Assembly (NCBI GenBank): GCA_024220525.1
Contig: JAMYWO010000054.1
Span: forward strand, 82,509 to 146,508
Origin: Cochliopodium minus
Taxonomy: Eukaryota; Discosea; Himatismenida; Cochliopodiidae
DNA: 64,000 nucleotides
Direction: 5' to 3'
The notes below the pieces were generated by a model, which was given only the letters and a program-made list of their open reading frames with translations, searched no databases and was not told the origin of the DNA. Shown here in pieces: positions 9,362 to 20,640 of this stretch (within the stretch, counting starts at the first letter, position 1; each line of letters starts with the position of its first letter). The position numbers and the translations under genes are program-made.

Positions 9362-11088
9362 ATGATAAAGCATTTGATATTACTCGCGATTTTGTGTTTA
9401 AATTTTCATGCTGCTTCTATCCATAAAGGAAACAATAATATTCCGCCATCAAATCAGATCCAAACAAAATATTCAAATGTCACAGAAATGAATTTGATAT
9501 GCAGAATGGAAGATAAATGCAAAGAAGAAAACAAATATAATGTTACAAAAATAAATTTTGATGAAAATAATAATCATACCATAAATAACAATGTTAAAGA
9601 AAATCTATCCAAATCTAAATTTAATCTATTTGATTATGTGCACAATGTATTTGGGGAGAAGTACCAATCATTAAAAGAAATGCTCAAAGAAAAAAAAAAT
9701 CAATTGAAAGAAGAGGAAAACTACGCTTCGATACATTGCGGATCCAAAGTACTAGAATCAACTAAAGGATCCAAAAAAGCTAACAGAATATTAGATGGTG
9801 ACGAAAACTATTCAATGCTTCAAGATGTAAAATATTGATTTTTTACTGTAAGTAAAATTTTAATTTTTCAAAGTGCGATTCAAAAAAATTTTTGGTAAAA
9901 TATAATTTTGAATGAAAATTTTTGACCAAAATTTTGATACAAACTTTGAAATTGAATTTTTAAAGGTGATCAAGTTATGCGAAGAAATAGGAATGAAAAA
10001 TTTTTCTATTGGTATTACAAAATCAAAATAAATTGATATTAAAAATTTAATTTTAATGTAGGAAATTTTGAATATTATTCGAGCACAGTTGAACAAATAG
10101 AGATGTTTGGGTCTAAAAATTACCCCACAAAAGAATGGATGAGGATGGGTAATTTCACTGCAGAGGATTTGAAGGAGGAACAGTTTTTTTCGCTTACAAA
10201 TGTTTATTGGGTACAGTTTCTTCGGTTGGAGTTTCATAGTCATCATGGATCTCAACTTTATTGTCCACTGTCCACTTTTAAAGCTTTTGGTTATACTGTA
10301 ATTCTTTTTTAAACAAAATCCATGAAAAAAAAAAAAGAATTAAAAAAACAATTTAAAAGATATCTTTTAAAAACAAAATTTAAATTTAAACTAAATTAAA
10401 TTTATTAATTCTTAATTAAAAAAAAAGAGTGTTGACGATTTAAAGTCTCAAATTGAGGATGAAGAAGAAAACGACCTTGGTCATAAACTATCTCCTCAAC
10501 TCGAAATAGAAATCTCTCATGATGACAATTCTTCTCCAGAAGTCATTGATGACATTGAAATTGAAATAGTACCCATTCCCAATGATACTGATAAAAAAGA
10601 AAATTTAAAGAATAAGCCTGTCTATCGTGTTATCATGGAGAGATGTAGATTTCTTAAAATTATTTTATTCTTTAAAAAAATTTTTTTAAATTATTTTAGT
10701 AAGAGAATTAAATTTAAGACAACAACGATTTTCCAATAGCACTATCCAAAATCTTGAAAAACTTTTTAATTCTTACCGTTCTATAATTAGAAATCAAGCG
10801 GAGATGTTAAGATTGATTGTAAATATGTTTGTTTTTCTCTTAAAACGATTATAACAAATTTATTTCTTTGAACAGAAAAACAAACTTGATGAAACAGATC
10901 GCAAGAACAATGAAACAAACTCTCAATTTTCACAAGAGATGAAAGGAATGAAAGAAGAATTTAAAGGCCAAATTACCAGGTTGTATATATTTTTTTCTTT
11001 AATTTTCTTTTTGTGTGGGGCTGTATTGTTGTTCAAAACATGTTTAAGTAGACCAACAATTAAGAGCGAAAATTATAAGAGATATTAA
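9362..11088 (+). CDS. SUN-domain membrane protein, SUCO/Slp1 type
   Basis: The protein begins with a signal peptide (MIKHLILLAILCLNFHAAS), then an Asn-rich linker with N-glycosylation sequons. The SUN domain follows: NYASIHCGSKVL, ILDGDENYSML, FLVIKLCEEIGMKNFSIGNF, EMFGSKNYPTKEWMRMGNF and LEFHSHHGSQLYCPLS...FGYT. After an acidic linker come the helix VIMERLRELNLRQQRFSNST, a coiled coil and a C-terminal TM segment (FFSLIFFLCGAVLLF), stop TAA 11086-11088. The mid-position SUN domain and C-terminal TM match the Slp1/SUCO branch, which acts in the ER and nuclear envelope, rather than classic LINC SUN proteins. Exons include a 21-nt microexon (9874-9894, CDSKKFL) that completes the SUN core, and a 46-nt exon (9966-10011). 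It is convergent with 6PGDH. Confidence 0.88.
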
Positions 11089-11203
11089 ATTTTTTAATAT
11101 GAAAAAAATCAAACTTGTTGGATGTTGAGAATATCCAAAGGAGATATCATATAATAAATAAATTTTTTTTAAATTATTTAATAAATGGAAAGATGAGCTT
11201 TTT

Positions 11204-13186
11204 TTATTTATTATAAGTGGTAGCAGTAGTATTACCACCTCTTCCAGTCCAATTTGTGTGGAAAGTTTTTCCTCTAGGACGATCGACTCTCTCATAAGTG
11301 TGAGCACCAAAGTAATCACGTTGAGCTTGAATCAAATTAGCAGAACCACTTCCAAGTCTGTAACCATCAAAATAACTCAAAGCAGAAGTCAAAGCAGGGC
11401 AAGGAATACCATTCAAAATAGCAGAAGCAGCAACGTGTCTCCAACCATTAACGGATTCTCTGATTCTTTCAAGGAAGAAAGGATCTGCCAACAAGTTTTT
11501 CAACTTTGGGTTTTTGTCGTAAGCCTCCTTAATTTTTCCCAAGAACTTTGAGCGGATGATACAACCTCCACGCCACATGAGAGCAATGGATCCGTATTGG
11601 AGATCCCATTTGAATTCTTCAGAGGCAGATTGAAGCAACGTGAAACCTAAAAAGATTTTGAAAAAAAAGGAAAAAAAAATGAAAAAATTAAAAGGAGAAA
11701 GTTTTTTTTTTTTACCTTGTGCGTAAGAAATAAGTTTTGAAGCATACAATGCATGTTCCATTTGTTTGATAAATTTTTCGACATCTTTAACAGGATGTTG
11801 TTCCTCAACTTGAGGAAGAAACTTTTCAGCTTCCAATCTCTCTTCCTTGAGGGAAGACAAACATCTAGCAAACACTGCTTCACCAATCAAGGTGAGAGGC
11901 ATTCCAAAGTCCAGAGCAGATTTAGCTATTTTTAAAAAAATAAGTTTTAAAAAGTTGTTAGAAAATAAATTAAATATTTCACCTGTCCACTTTCCAGTTC
12001 CTTTTTGACCAGCAGAATCCAAAATCAAATCAATTACATACTTTCCACTTTCCTCGTCTTTCTTTCTGAAGATATCAGCAGTGATTTCGATCAAGTAACT
12101 TTCGTTGATTCCCTTGTTCCATTCGGTGAAGATGTCAGCAATTCTCTCGTTATCCAACTTGAGGAGAGTCTTCAAGATGAATGCACATTCACTGATAATT
12201 TGCATGTCACCGTATTCAATACCGTTGTGAACCATTTTAACATAGTGACCAGAACTAATTATAAATAATTATGATATAATTATGATTATTTTAAATTTAC
12301 TTCCTCTGAGGAAGTATTAATTTTATTTTAATAAAAATTATAAAAAAATTTTTTTTTTTTACCCTCCGTTTCCGACCCAATCGCAACAGATTTGATTATT
12401 CTCCACTCTTGCAGAAATTCCCTGCAAGATTGGCTTGACGTGTTCCCATGCTTTAACTGATCCTCCAGGCATGATGGATGGTCCGTTCAATGCACCTTCC
12501 TCCCCTCCAGAGACACCGGTACCAATAAATAAATAGCCCTTATCTTCAAGATACTTCCATCTTCTGTTGGAATCTTCATAATTAGAGTTTCCTCCATCAA
12601 TAATGATATCTCCCTATAATTTCAATATATTAATAAAATTTTTGCTTTAAAAAAAAATAATATCCTTTTTACCTTTTCCAAATATTCCAATAATTGATCA
12701 ATCACTACATCTACGGGCTTTCCTGCCATTACCATTACCATCACCTATCATTTTTGTGTCAGAGGAAGTATTTTAATAATATGTTTTTAATTGTGAATAA
12801 ATATTTTTTGTTTTTAATATTTTTTTAATTCACAGAAATTTTAAAATATGCACAGAAAGAATAAAAATATCACAGTCAAAGAAGTTAAAATATTTCTAAT
12901 TCAAGCTTATATAGCCTTGTTAATGACAATTGATTTCAAATTTAAGAATTTTTTTTTTTGAATATAATGTTATATTTACCTTTCTTGGTGTTTTAAGATT
13001 TTGTACAAGTTCTTTGATAGAGTGACATCCAATTAATTTCTTTCCCTTTCCTGTACCATTGATGAATTGATCTACTTTCTCTGTAGTTCTATTATATACA
13101 GCCACGCTGAATCCTTTGCTTTCCATATTTAAGACGAGATTTTCTCCCATGACTGCAAGTCCAATAAGTCCAATATCATAAGACAT
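11204..13186 (-). CDS. gnd: 6-phosphogluconate dehydrogenase, decarboxylating
   Basis: The start exon (from 13186) gives [18 protein letters not shown], the NADP-binding Rossmann loop (GLAVMG), then VAVYNRT. The next exons give the [21 protein letters not shown] and GPSIMPGG blocks and the catalytic region [18 protein letters not shown] (Lys, His and Asn of the active site). The C-terminal domain has [25 protein letters not shown] and [13 protein letters not shown], ending near TYNK with TAA at 11204-11206. It catalyses 6-phosphogluconate + NADP+ to ribulose-5-phosphate + CO2 + NADPH in the oxidative pentose phosphate pathway, in the cytosol. It is full length, with about six exons. The intron near 12748-12978 is about 230 bp. 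Confidence 0.96.
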
Positions 13187-13511
13187 TTCTGTTTGTTTTT
13201 TAAGTAATTTTTTTTTTATTTTTTTATAATAATTTTTAGTGAAAGATAAAAAAAATCACTTGGAGAAATATGATCAGAGATCGTTTTTATTTTTCTGTAA
13301 TTATCCATGAAATTCCTTATATTCCCCTTTATTTCCTCTAATAAATAATTGATGTTTTTGGACAATCAAATAAATATGAATTTTATTTATTATTTTTCTC
13401 AATATAATTTATTAAAAGGGGATTCAAATAAAACCACAATTTATTTTATTGATTCCAATCTGTGTTCCATAAGGAATATTTTTATGAACAATTAATGATC
13501 GAAATTTGGAT
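13187..13511. other. Intergenic, no gene seen
   Basis: A 325-bp AT-rich spacer between the 6PGDH start and the stop of the ankyrin gene, both minus strand. It presumably carries the 6PGDH promoter. No repeat or RNA gene was recognised. Confidence 0.5.
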
Positions 13512-15552
13512 TCAAATTAAAATGATATTTTGGTTATTGAAATTAGGCGAAAGACATAATTGGATGATTTTGTGAATGAGCGGCCTTGGAAAAATCTTTT
13601 TTGAGAGCAAAAGGGAATGCTTGAAGCATTGGAAAATGTGAATGATGATCATATGAGAGGATAAAGGGAAGTATCTGTTTCTTTTGATGGACCAGAGCTT
13701 GCAAGAATAGTATTCCTTATAAAGCTTAAGGATTTTATCGTTGTATTTATCTTTCTTCAAGTTTTTATTGGAGATTTTGAAGAGATAATCCTGCTGAGAA
13801 AAAAGAACGATGAAAAGTTGTTTGCTGTACTTATGGGACATGAAAGCAGGGATCTGGGAAAATTGATTGACACTCAACAAAGCTTTGTGATCCAACAAAC
13901 ATTTGACGCAATCGTAGTTTTTGTTGATGTTTTTGTTGACCAGAGCGAAATGAAGAGCCCTTTTTTTGGGTTTGAAAAAAAGATTGGGATCCGCATTGTT
14001 TTTGAGGAGATATTCTATCGATTGGTAGTTGATGTCGTGGTTTTCACATGCGTACATGAGTGGGTTGTATAAATACTGGTCCTTCGCGTTGACATTGCTT
14101 TTTGCATCGATGAGGAGTTTTAAAACATCTATCTTTTTTTTTTAAACAAAAAAGTTTTTTTATTTTTTTTTTTTGACTAAAAAGTTTTTCATCATTATAT
14201 TTAATTTTGACAAGCATTTTTATTTGTTTTAAAATTTTTTTATAAAGAAACCTTGTTGATATTGTAGCAAGCCAAGTGAAGGGCACTTGCATTAATATCG
14301 TTTCTGGAATCCAAATCTGCCTTTTTTTGTATCATCAATTCTAAAATTATAAAAAATTTGGAAAAAAAAAAATGTTTTTTAAAAAGAAATATTTCTCCAA
14401 ATACCGATCAGTCCAATATCCACATCTTTATTAGAACAAAAACCATGCAGAGCAGTAGAATCATAATAATCAGGCAAATTAACGTCAACCTCATTGGACT
14501 GCAGCATGCACCTCACAATTTTGAGGGGAGTTAGAGACTCACTAGCCAAATGCAAAGGGGAGTATCCTTCATAGTTTTTCAAATTTACATCACATTTATT
14601 CTCCATCAAAAACTCTACTTCAGTTAATTTGGGTACATTAAACATAGAAATATGTAAAGGCGTAGATTCGTTTTCATCTTTAAGGGAATATAGCTTATTT
14701 TCTAAGATGTGTTTCTTCATTTTTTCTTCATCTTCGAAACCCAATTTCTTTAGGATTCTAATTCCGTTTTTTACTCTCTTCTCATTTTTTTTTGCTTTTT
14801 CTTTTTCCATCTCCTCTTTCTTTTGTTTCTCCTCTTTCACTTTGTGAACAAACTTTTCGAGATCAATTATTCTCTGATTCAACTTTTTGTTTTTCTCTTC
14901 TTCCTTTATTTTCTCTTCCTTCGAAAATGATTAAAATTAAAAATTAAAAAATAAAATAAATAAAAAAGTTTTTAAATAATGATTATTTAACCAAATAGTT
15001 TACCTTTAACTTTTTTATTTCCTTATCTTGTTGGATGAGAGTTTGGTTCTTTTGATCCAATAACAAACTTTGAGTCTTAAGCTTCTGGAGAAGTTTGTTG
15101 ATTAGCTCCTTTTGCCCCAACATTTCTTTCTCTCTTTTTTCCACTTGCTGCTCATTATTTTTGTTCTCCTTCTTGATTATTCTTGATCTATCCTCCTCCT
15201 TTGTCAAAGGATTTTTCTTTGAACATTTATGATTGGGATGATCAATGACCATCAATTCTTGTTTGCAAAACATACATCTGCATTTCAATTTGTTGATTTT
15301 CTTGTTCATTTCCTTCTTATCTGTCAATTCTTTTCCACAACATATTCTTCCAATTAAATTCTTATTCCCAACATCCCGTTTATTCTTGGGTGGGGAAGTT
15401 TGGCATTCCAAGCAATAACTTTGATTGCATAACTCGCATCCTTTTGAAGAAATTAAAATGTTGGAACAGCTACATTTCATATCGATATTTAATTCATCTA
15501 CCACAACAAATACATCACCATTTACATTATTCTTTATGAAGAATTCTTCCAT
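13512..15552 (-). CDS. Zinc-binding/coiled-coil/ankyrin-repeat protein
   Basis: Exon 1 (15552 to about 15003) encodes a Cys-rich module (CSCSN, CELCNQSYCLEC, RICCGKEL, KCRCMFCKQEL, HPNHKC) that looks like a RING/TRAF-type zinc-binding region. A Lys/Glu/Gln coiled coil continues into the exon near 14920-14405. Ankyrin repeats then follow: STPLHISMFNVPKL, GYSPLHLASESLTPLKIV, STALHGF, ASALHLACYNIN, YNPLMYACENHDINY and RALHFALVNKN. The tail ends FPRPLIHKIIQLC, a motif echoed in the LRR protein at 32458-34258. Such proteins are protein-protein adaptors, and an E3-ligase role is possible if the Cys module is a true RING. No orthologue recognised. Stop is TAA at 13512. Confidence 0.72.
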
Positions 15553-15630
15553 TTTTTTTTAATTAAAATTAATTTTTTCACAATAAAATTAAAAAATTTT
15601 CTTTTTGATGTTATTAATAAATAAAAATTT

Positions 15631-15987
15631 TTAATTTGGAGTGTTTTTATTGGTGAGGGATATGTGGTGCTTTTTTATATACTCCAAGAGTTCACCATCG
15701 CCGAAAAGAGGGATGGTGAGCTTGCCATAAACATGGGCTTTGTTGTCAAGCAATCTCTGAGCAAATATTTTTACACCTTTGTCAAAAAAAGAAATAAAAA
15801 AATAAATAAAAATAAAAAAAAATAAATAAGTTAAACCTTTTGTTTCTTGCATGATGAAAGCAAAAGTTTTGAATTTGATGGTGAGGTCGTCTTTGCTAGC
15901 GGAGGAAAAAATGAAAAGAAACCAACTATCCCAAGGGTTGAAGGAAACGATGCAATTTGACTTTCCTTCTTGTGCATCTTCAGTCAT
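15631..15987 (-). CDS. Small hypothetical protein (98 aa)
   Basis: Two exons joined across an AT-rich intron of about 60 bp near 15776-15837 (donor GTTTAA, acceptor AAAG). The product starts MTEDAQEGKSNCIVSF, has the aromatic stretch PWDSWFLFIFSS, then a basic/aliphatic half with IFAQRLLDNKAHVYG and ends LTNKNTPN. There is no signal peptide, and the hydrophobic run is short and flanked by charges, so the protein is probably soluble. No family recognised. It lies between the ankyrin and KCTD genes, on the same strand, with spacers of 78 and 106 bp. Confidence 0.6.
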   Translation of the reverse strand: MTEDAQEGKSNCIVSFNPWDSWFLFIFSSASKDDLTIKFKTFAFIMQETKGLTYLFFFIFIYFFISFFDKGVKIFAQRLLDNKAHVYGKLTIPLFGDGELLEYIKKHHISLTNKNTPN

Positions 15988-16093
15988 TTTTTTTTGTCTT
16001 TTTTTAAATAACCAAAATTAGTAATTATAAAAAAAAATGATAATGAATAAAATATTACAAAAAAATAAAAAATAAAATAAAATGATGAAAAAT

Positions 16094-17785
16094 TTACATG
16101 AGACTTTCCAGTTCTTCAAATTGTTCAAACAAATTTTCATTTTTTACATATTCTTTGATGGAAGTTTCTTGGATAAGATCCATATTCATTTCCTTGAAGA
16201 TATTGAGATCTGGAAAATAAAATATTAAAAGAAATAGTTTTTTAAAATAAAACTGATAAAATTTAAAATATTAAAAAATAAAAATAAAAATTTTGACCTT
16301 TTTTAATATTGAATAGTTTTGACAGATGAGTCAAATTATAAAAAGAAGCTTCATGTATCAAATCTTCTCTAATCTCTTCGGGAAAGCTGGGCAAACTCCC
16401 ACTCCTCAAAAAAGATAGGATATAACCAAAAAGCTTTCCACTGCGATCAATAAAATAACAATCATCTATTTTATCTACGATGAATTTTCCCGAAAACCTT
16501 TTGAATACAAAATGATACGAAAAAATATTTTAAAAACAAGTTTAAAAAAATACAATTTTTAACTTTGTTAATAAAATAAATTTTTTATTTTTTTTTTGAG
16601 AGAATTTTTTTTTTTTTACATGGCGGCAAGCATGGATTCGGAATACTTGGTCAGAGTAGACAAACTAGTGTGGAATAGTTTTTCACCCACTCTCAGTTTA
16701 ATGTATTTATCGAATTTGGAAACAGTTTCCATTTTTTCCTTCACTTTTGTTACAAATTAAAAATGTAAATTAAATTAAGAAATAAAAAAAAAATTTAACA
16801 AAAAATATTCAAAAAATTTCACTTTCATTGAATTTTTTTGTAGAATTATGTAGTTCAAGTTCTTTTTCATTTATAACATTTTTTTGTTCATTTAGTTTCA
16901 TCATTTCCTCGTTGATGATATTGAGGATGTTGTTCTGGAAGTCCTCCTTAAACTGGGAGACTTGCTTGCTGAGCTTGTCTTCTATATAATTTTCCAAATG
17001 TAATTTCATAGAGTTGGTTCTTTCGACTAAAAATTAAAAAATTTGTAATAAATTTAAAAAATAAAATTAAAAAATTGTTAAATTTCTTTCTTGCCTATCA
17101 ACTTCAAACTGTCCATCGACTTGCTTATGAGAATATCTACATAGTTTTCAGTGGATGAAAGACGCTGCTCGAAGGTGAGTTCGTTTTTTCTGTTTATGAT
17201 TTTTTTATTTACAAAATTGCTTTCGAGAGAACCATTGCTGTTGCTGATGTTTTCGTTGAGGTTCCTTCAAAAAAATTTTTATTAAAAGTAATTTTTTAGG
17301 ATGATCTTTCATCTTTAATTTTAATAATCTTTATTTATTGATAAATACAATACATTATTCTTCCAAATCATAATGGAACCGGAGAAATTCATTTTCAACT
17401 TTATTATAATCAAAAGTAACAATCTTTCTTTATTGCCAACAATAATTAAGTAAATAATGAATATATTATTATATCCTCTTTATACTATTGATATGAAGTC
17501 AAAAGAATTTATATTTTAATACCTGCTTATATTTGGAGAATTAGATATATTCTCAACAATTTCCTCATCCAATGAAATTTCTCTCTTTTTCTTGTTGATG
17601 ATAGTATTCAAATCTTGCTCAAAGGAGCTATGTCCCAACTTCTTGGAGATTTTGGGAGAGGATATGCCAATAAGGGAGTGAGATTTTCTCCTTTCTTCCT
17701 TATAATTATTCAAGGATTCATTTTCTTGATTATTGGTGTTATTTGGTATATCCTTCTTTTTCTTCTCCTTCAATTTCTTCTTCAT
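16094..17785 (-). CDS. KCTD-type BTB/T1-domain protein with N-terminal coiled coil
   Basis: About seven exons, start 17785, stop TAA 16094-16096. The N-terminus is Lys/Ser/Asn-rich and disordered. A coiled coil with FEQRLSSTENYVDILISKS and INEEMMKLNEQKNVINEKE follows. The C-terminal third is a T1/BTB_2 domain: YIKLRVGEKLFHTSLSTLTK, SMLAAM, then FSGKF, YFIDRSGKLFGYILSFLRS, LPSFPEEIREDLIHEASFY. T1 domains of the KCTD group form tetramers or pentamers and often recruit substrates to Cullin 3. The exon around 17271-17095 appears to end in a GC donor (ATAG|GCAAGA), which keeps the frame into VERTNSMKLHLENY. Confidence 0.8.
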
Positions 17786-17953
17786 GTTGTATTATTTATT
17801 ATTCAAAGGGATTCAATTTTCAATATTTTAATTTATAAAATATGAATTTTAAAATTTTGAACAGATAAGATTGAAGAGGATATGATTGTTTAACTTTGTC
17901 ATGAAAAAATAAAATAAAATTAATTTTTTTTCAGAAAGAAACAAACTTTTTAA

Positions 17954-20487
17954 TTAAAGTTTTTTTATGATGTAAAAAGCAATGACTTTGGGGATTTTGT
18001 TCCTGCTGAAGATAGTTTTGTTGAGCCTGTAAATAAGGATCATAAAGCCCAAAACCATTTTCTGGAAGGAAAGGTTGTATCTCTGATGAGTTTGTATTGA
18101 CCAATACATTGATTCTAGAGTTCTGTCAAAATAAAAAATTAAATTAAAAAAAACCAATATATACAAATTAAAATTTTGTTTTATTTAACCTGTCTTGAGC
18201 AAATCCTATAATATTTTTCAAGGTTTTGGAGATGGTGCATTCCCTCCAGACAGACTGAGGTGATTTAAACCCATCTTCAGTGGTTCCTAGCTCGTTGTGG
18301 CTGTTATCTTTGTTTTAAAAATAAATAAATAAAGAAATGAAAATGATAAAAAAATAATTTACCTCCAGATCCATAAAGCTTTATAAAAATGAAATAATTA
18401 AAGTGTGATAAAGATGTTAATAAAATTTTAGTAAATTTAAAAACTAATAAATAAGCAAGAATTTATTTGAATGAAAATTTTTTTTTTAAAGTACTTTGAA
18501 TTCAGAGTCCAATAAAAATGAATTATTCCAACAACATGCTCTATAAATATTAAAAAGAATTATTTTCAGAAAGAAAAAAAAAAGGATTACATTCCAATGA
18601 TAGTTTTATTAACGTGCTTTAATACTTCCCATTTGTTGGCTACTTCTTCGACAACTCCTATAAAAAAATAATGTAATCAACAATTTAGGTGATAAGAGAC
18701 TAATTACCAGGTAATTGGCCTTCTCTGCCTAGAAAATTCAATTTGAAAGAAAATGATCGGTTTAAAAAAGAATAACAAAATTTTTTTTACCCACACCATA
18801 TCTTTTAGCCAAAAAAATATTAACAAAATAAAAACAAAACAAAAAAGTGGATACCCATAAATTATGTTGTTGTCAGACAATATAATACTTTTTTTGAAAA
18901 AAAAAATGAATAAAAAAAAAAAAAGAAAAATTTTCTGTACCTATGATCATAACCAGCGGAAATTAGTAAAATGTCAGACACCAAACTCGTTTGTTTGGAA
19001 AATTTGTTAGTAAAATAATTCCCCGTAGCATAAACTCGGAATTTGGACAAAACAATGGTGTGTTTGGACCCACAACAAATAGATTGAACCTTATTTTTAA
19101 AACTTTTTACTTTTTGAATAGGATATACGATACCATCATCGGTACCCAGTCCTATTTGTCCTTCTGTTATAAAAAAATTTTAAAAAAATCAGTTTAAAAA
19201 AATTTAAAAAAATTATTAAAAATAATTAACAAATTTTGTATTATTTTCTAATTTTTAAAAAAAAATTACGAGAATTCCATCCCAAACCCTTGTCAAAATT
19301 AATGAAAATTATTAATTGTTTACATCATCTTAAATAAAATTACCCACAAATCATGATGGTCGTTATCATTTTCGACAACAATCATTGTGTGGTCTCGACC
19401 ACATGCTACGTTCACTGATTTTAAGTTTTCTATTCCATTTCCAGTTAAAAGTGTTGGAGTGGGAACTAATCAAAATTGTTGTAAAATAAAATAGATAAAA
19501 ATTAGAAAATATGAAAATTTTTTATACCAAACGTTACGGATGTAGGTTTCTTTTAAATTTTAATGATCACAATAATTTTTTTTTTTTTAATAGTAAAAAT
19601 TTTTGTTTACCCCACACTGTTTAAAAATTGACAAATTAAAGGCGTTAAGACTTGAAAAGAGTATTTATTTTATTTTATTTTATTTACTTGTGAATCTCCG
19701 TTTTGCCCAAACGCAAAACATTTACCATAACTTCATTATTTGTTAAAAAAAAACCCAAACAAAAAATTATATTCTTTGCCATACCTATCCAACAATATTG
19801 TGTGGTCTCTCTTTTTAAAAAATGTTTGAATCTTTCGTGTTTAAAAATTTTTGTTTGTTTACCCCACAAGCTATCAAGCATATATCTCTTACTTCGAAGG
19901 GAAGGTCAGTTAAAACAGACTTTTTTATATCGTTGAATTCCAAAGGATTAACTCCAGCGCCTTTTTTGAAATTTGATTTACATTTTTTTTAATTTTCGAG
20001 AATATTTCTTTATGTTACCTCTGAAATTTTGTGTACCAAAAGTGCATAATTTTCTATTTCATCAAAAATAAATATATCATGAGAATATTCCACTCATTTG
20101 AGTTTGAGTTTTAATTAATGTACCCCTATTGATAGAAATAAATGATATATATATTATTCAAACAAATATAAATTTACTTTCTCTGTTATCAATACTGCAT
20201 GTGTTGTCCCAGTAGAATCTTCATGTATTTATCATTTATGACTCCAAAAAAATTAAATAAAATTATAGCTTACAAATGAGAGGTTTATCATTATTATCTG
20301 GACATGTAATTTTGAATTCTCTTATATTTGTTTCTGTTGTTAAAAACACTGAATATATTTTAAAAATTCATTTTAAAAAATTTTTTTTTTTAATACTGTT
20401 TGAATCATTGTTCCCTGAAACAATCACTGATCCATCTCGAGTCAATAAAATAGAAGCTCTGGTTAATCTTGAATAAGATTGCAACAT
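17954..20487 (-). CDS. RCC1-repeat protein with many tiny exons
   Basis: The start is ATG 20485-20487 (MLQSYSRLTRASILLTRDG) and the stop is TAA at 17954. About seventeen exons encode RCC1 blades. Hallmarks are VACGRDHTMIVV, GDHTILLD, FAFGQNGDSQ, GQIGLGTDDG, SICCGSKHTIVL, ISAGYDHR, IIYGYGVGREGQLP and the degenerate IACCWNNSFLLD. Some exons are minute: TGTGGG (6 nt, 19611-19616), an 11-nt exon (ATATGGTGTGG), a 16-nt exon (CTTTATGGATCTGGAG) and a 21-nt exon. Each keeps phase with its neighbours. One junction near 20170-20100 does not fit in phase in my reading, so one exon boundary is wrong or the sequence has an indel there. RCC1 propellers act as GEFs or adaptors; no partner can be inferred. 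It diverges from the RdRP gene by 153 bp. Confidence 0.8.
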
Positions 20488-20640
20488 TTTTTTTATTTAA
20501 AAATTCAGGAAAAAATTAAAAAAAAAATACGAGGTAATAATCCCTATCTAACATGATATGAATTTTATAAAAACAAATCATTTGAATAAAACAATTTTAT
20601 CTTGGTCATCAATTCTAATTTTTTTTATTCTTTCAAGAGA

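Noticed and set aside
20602-20640. Upstream extension of the RdRP reading frame
   Set aside because: It begins with TTG, not ATG. The first ATG in frame is at 20641.
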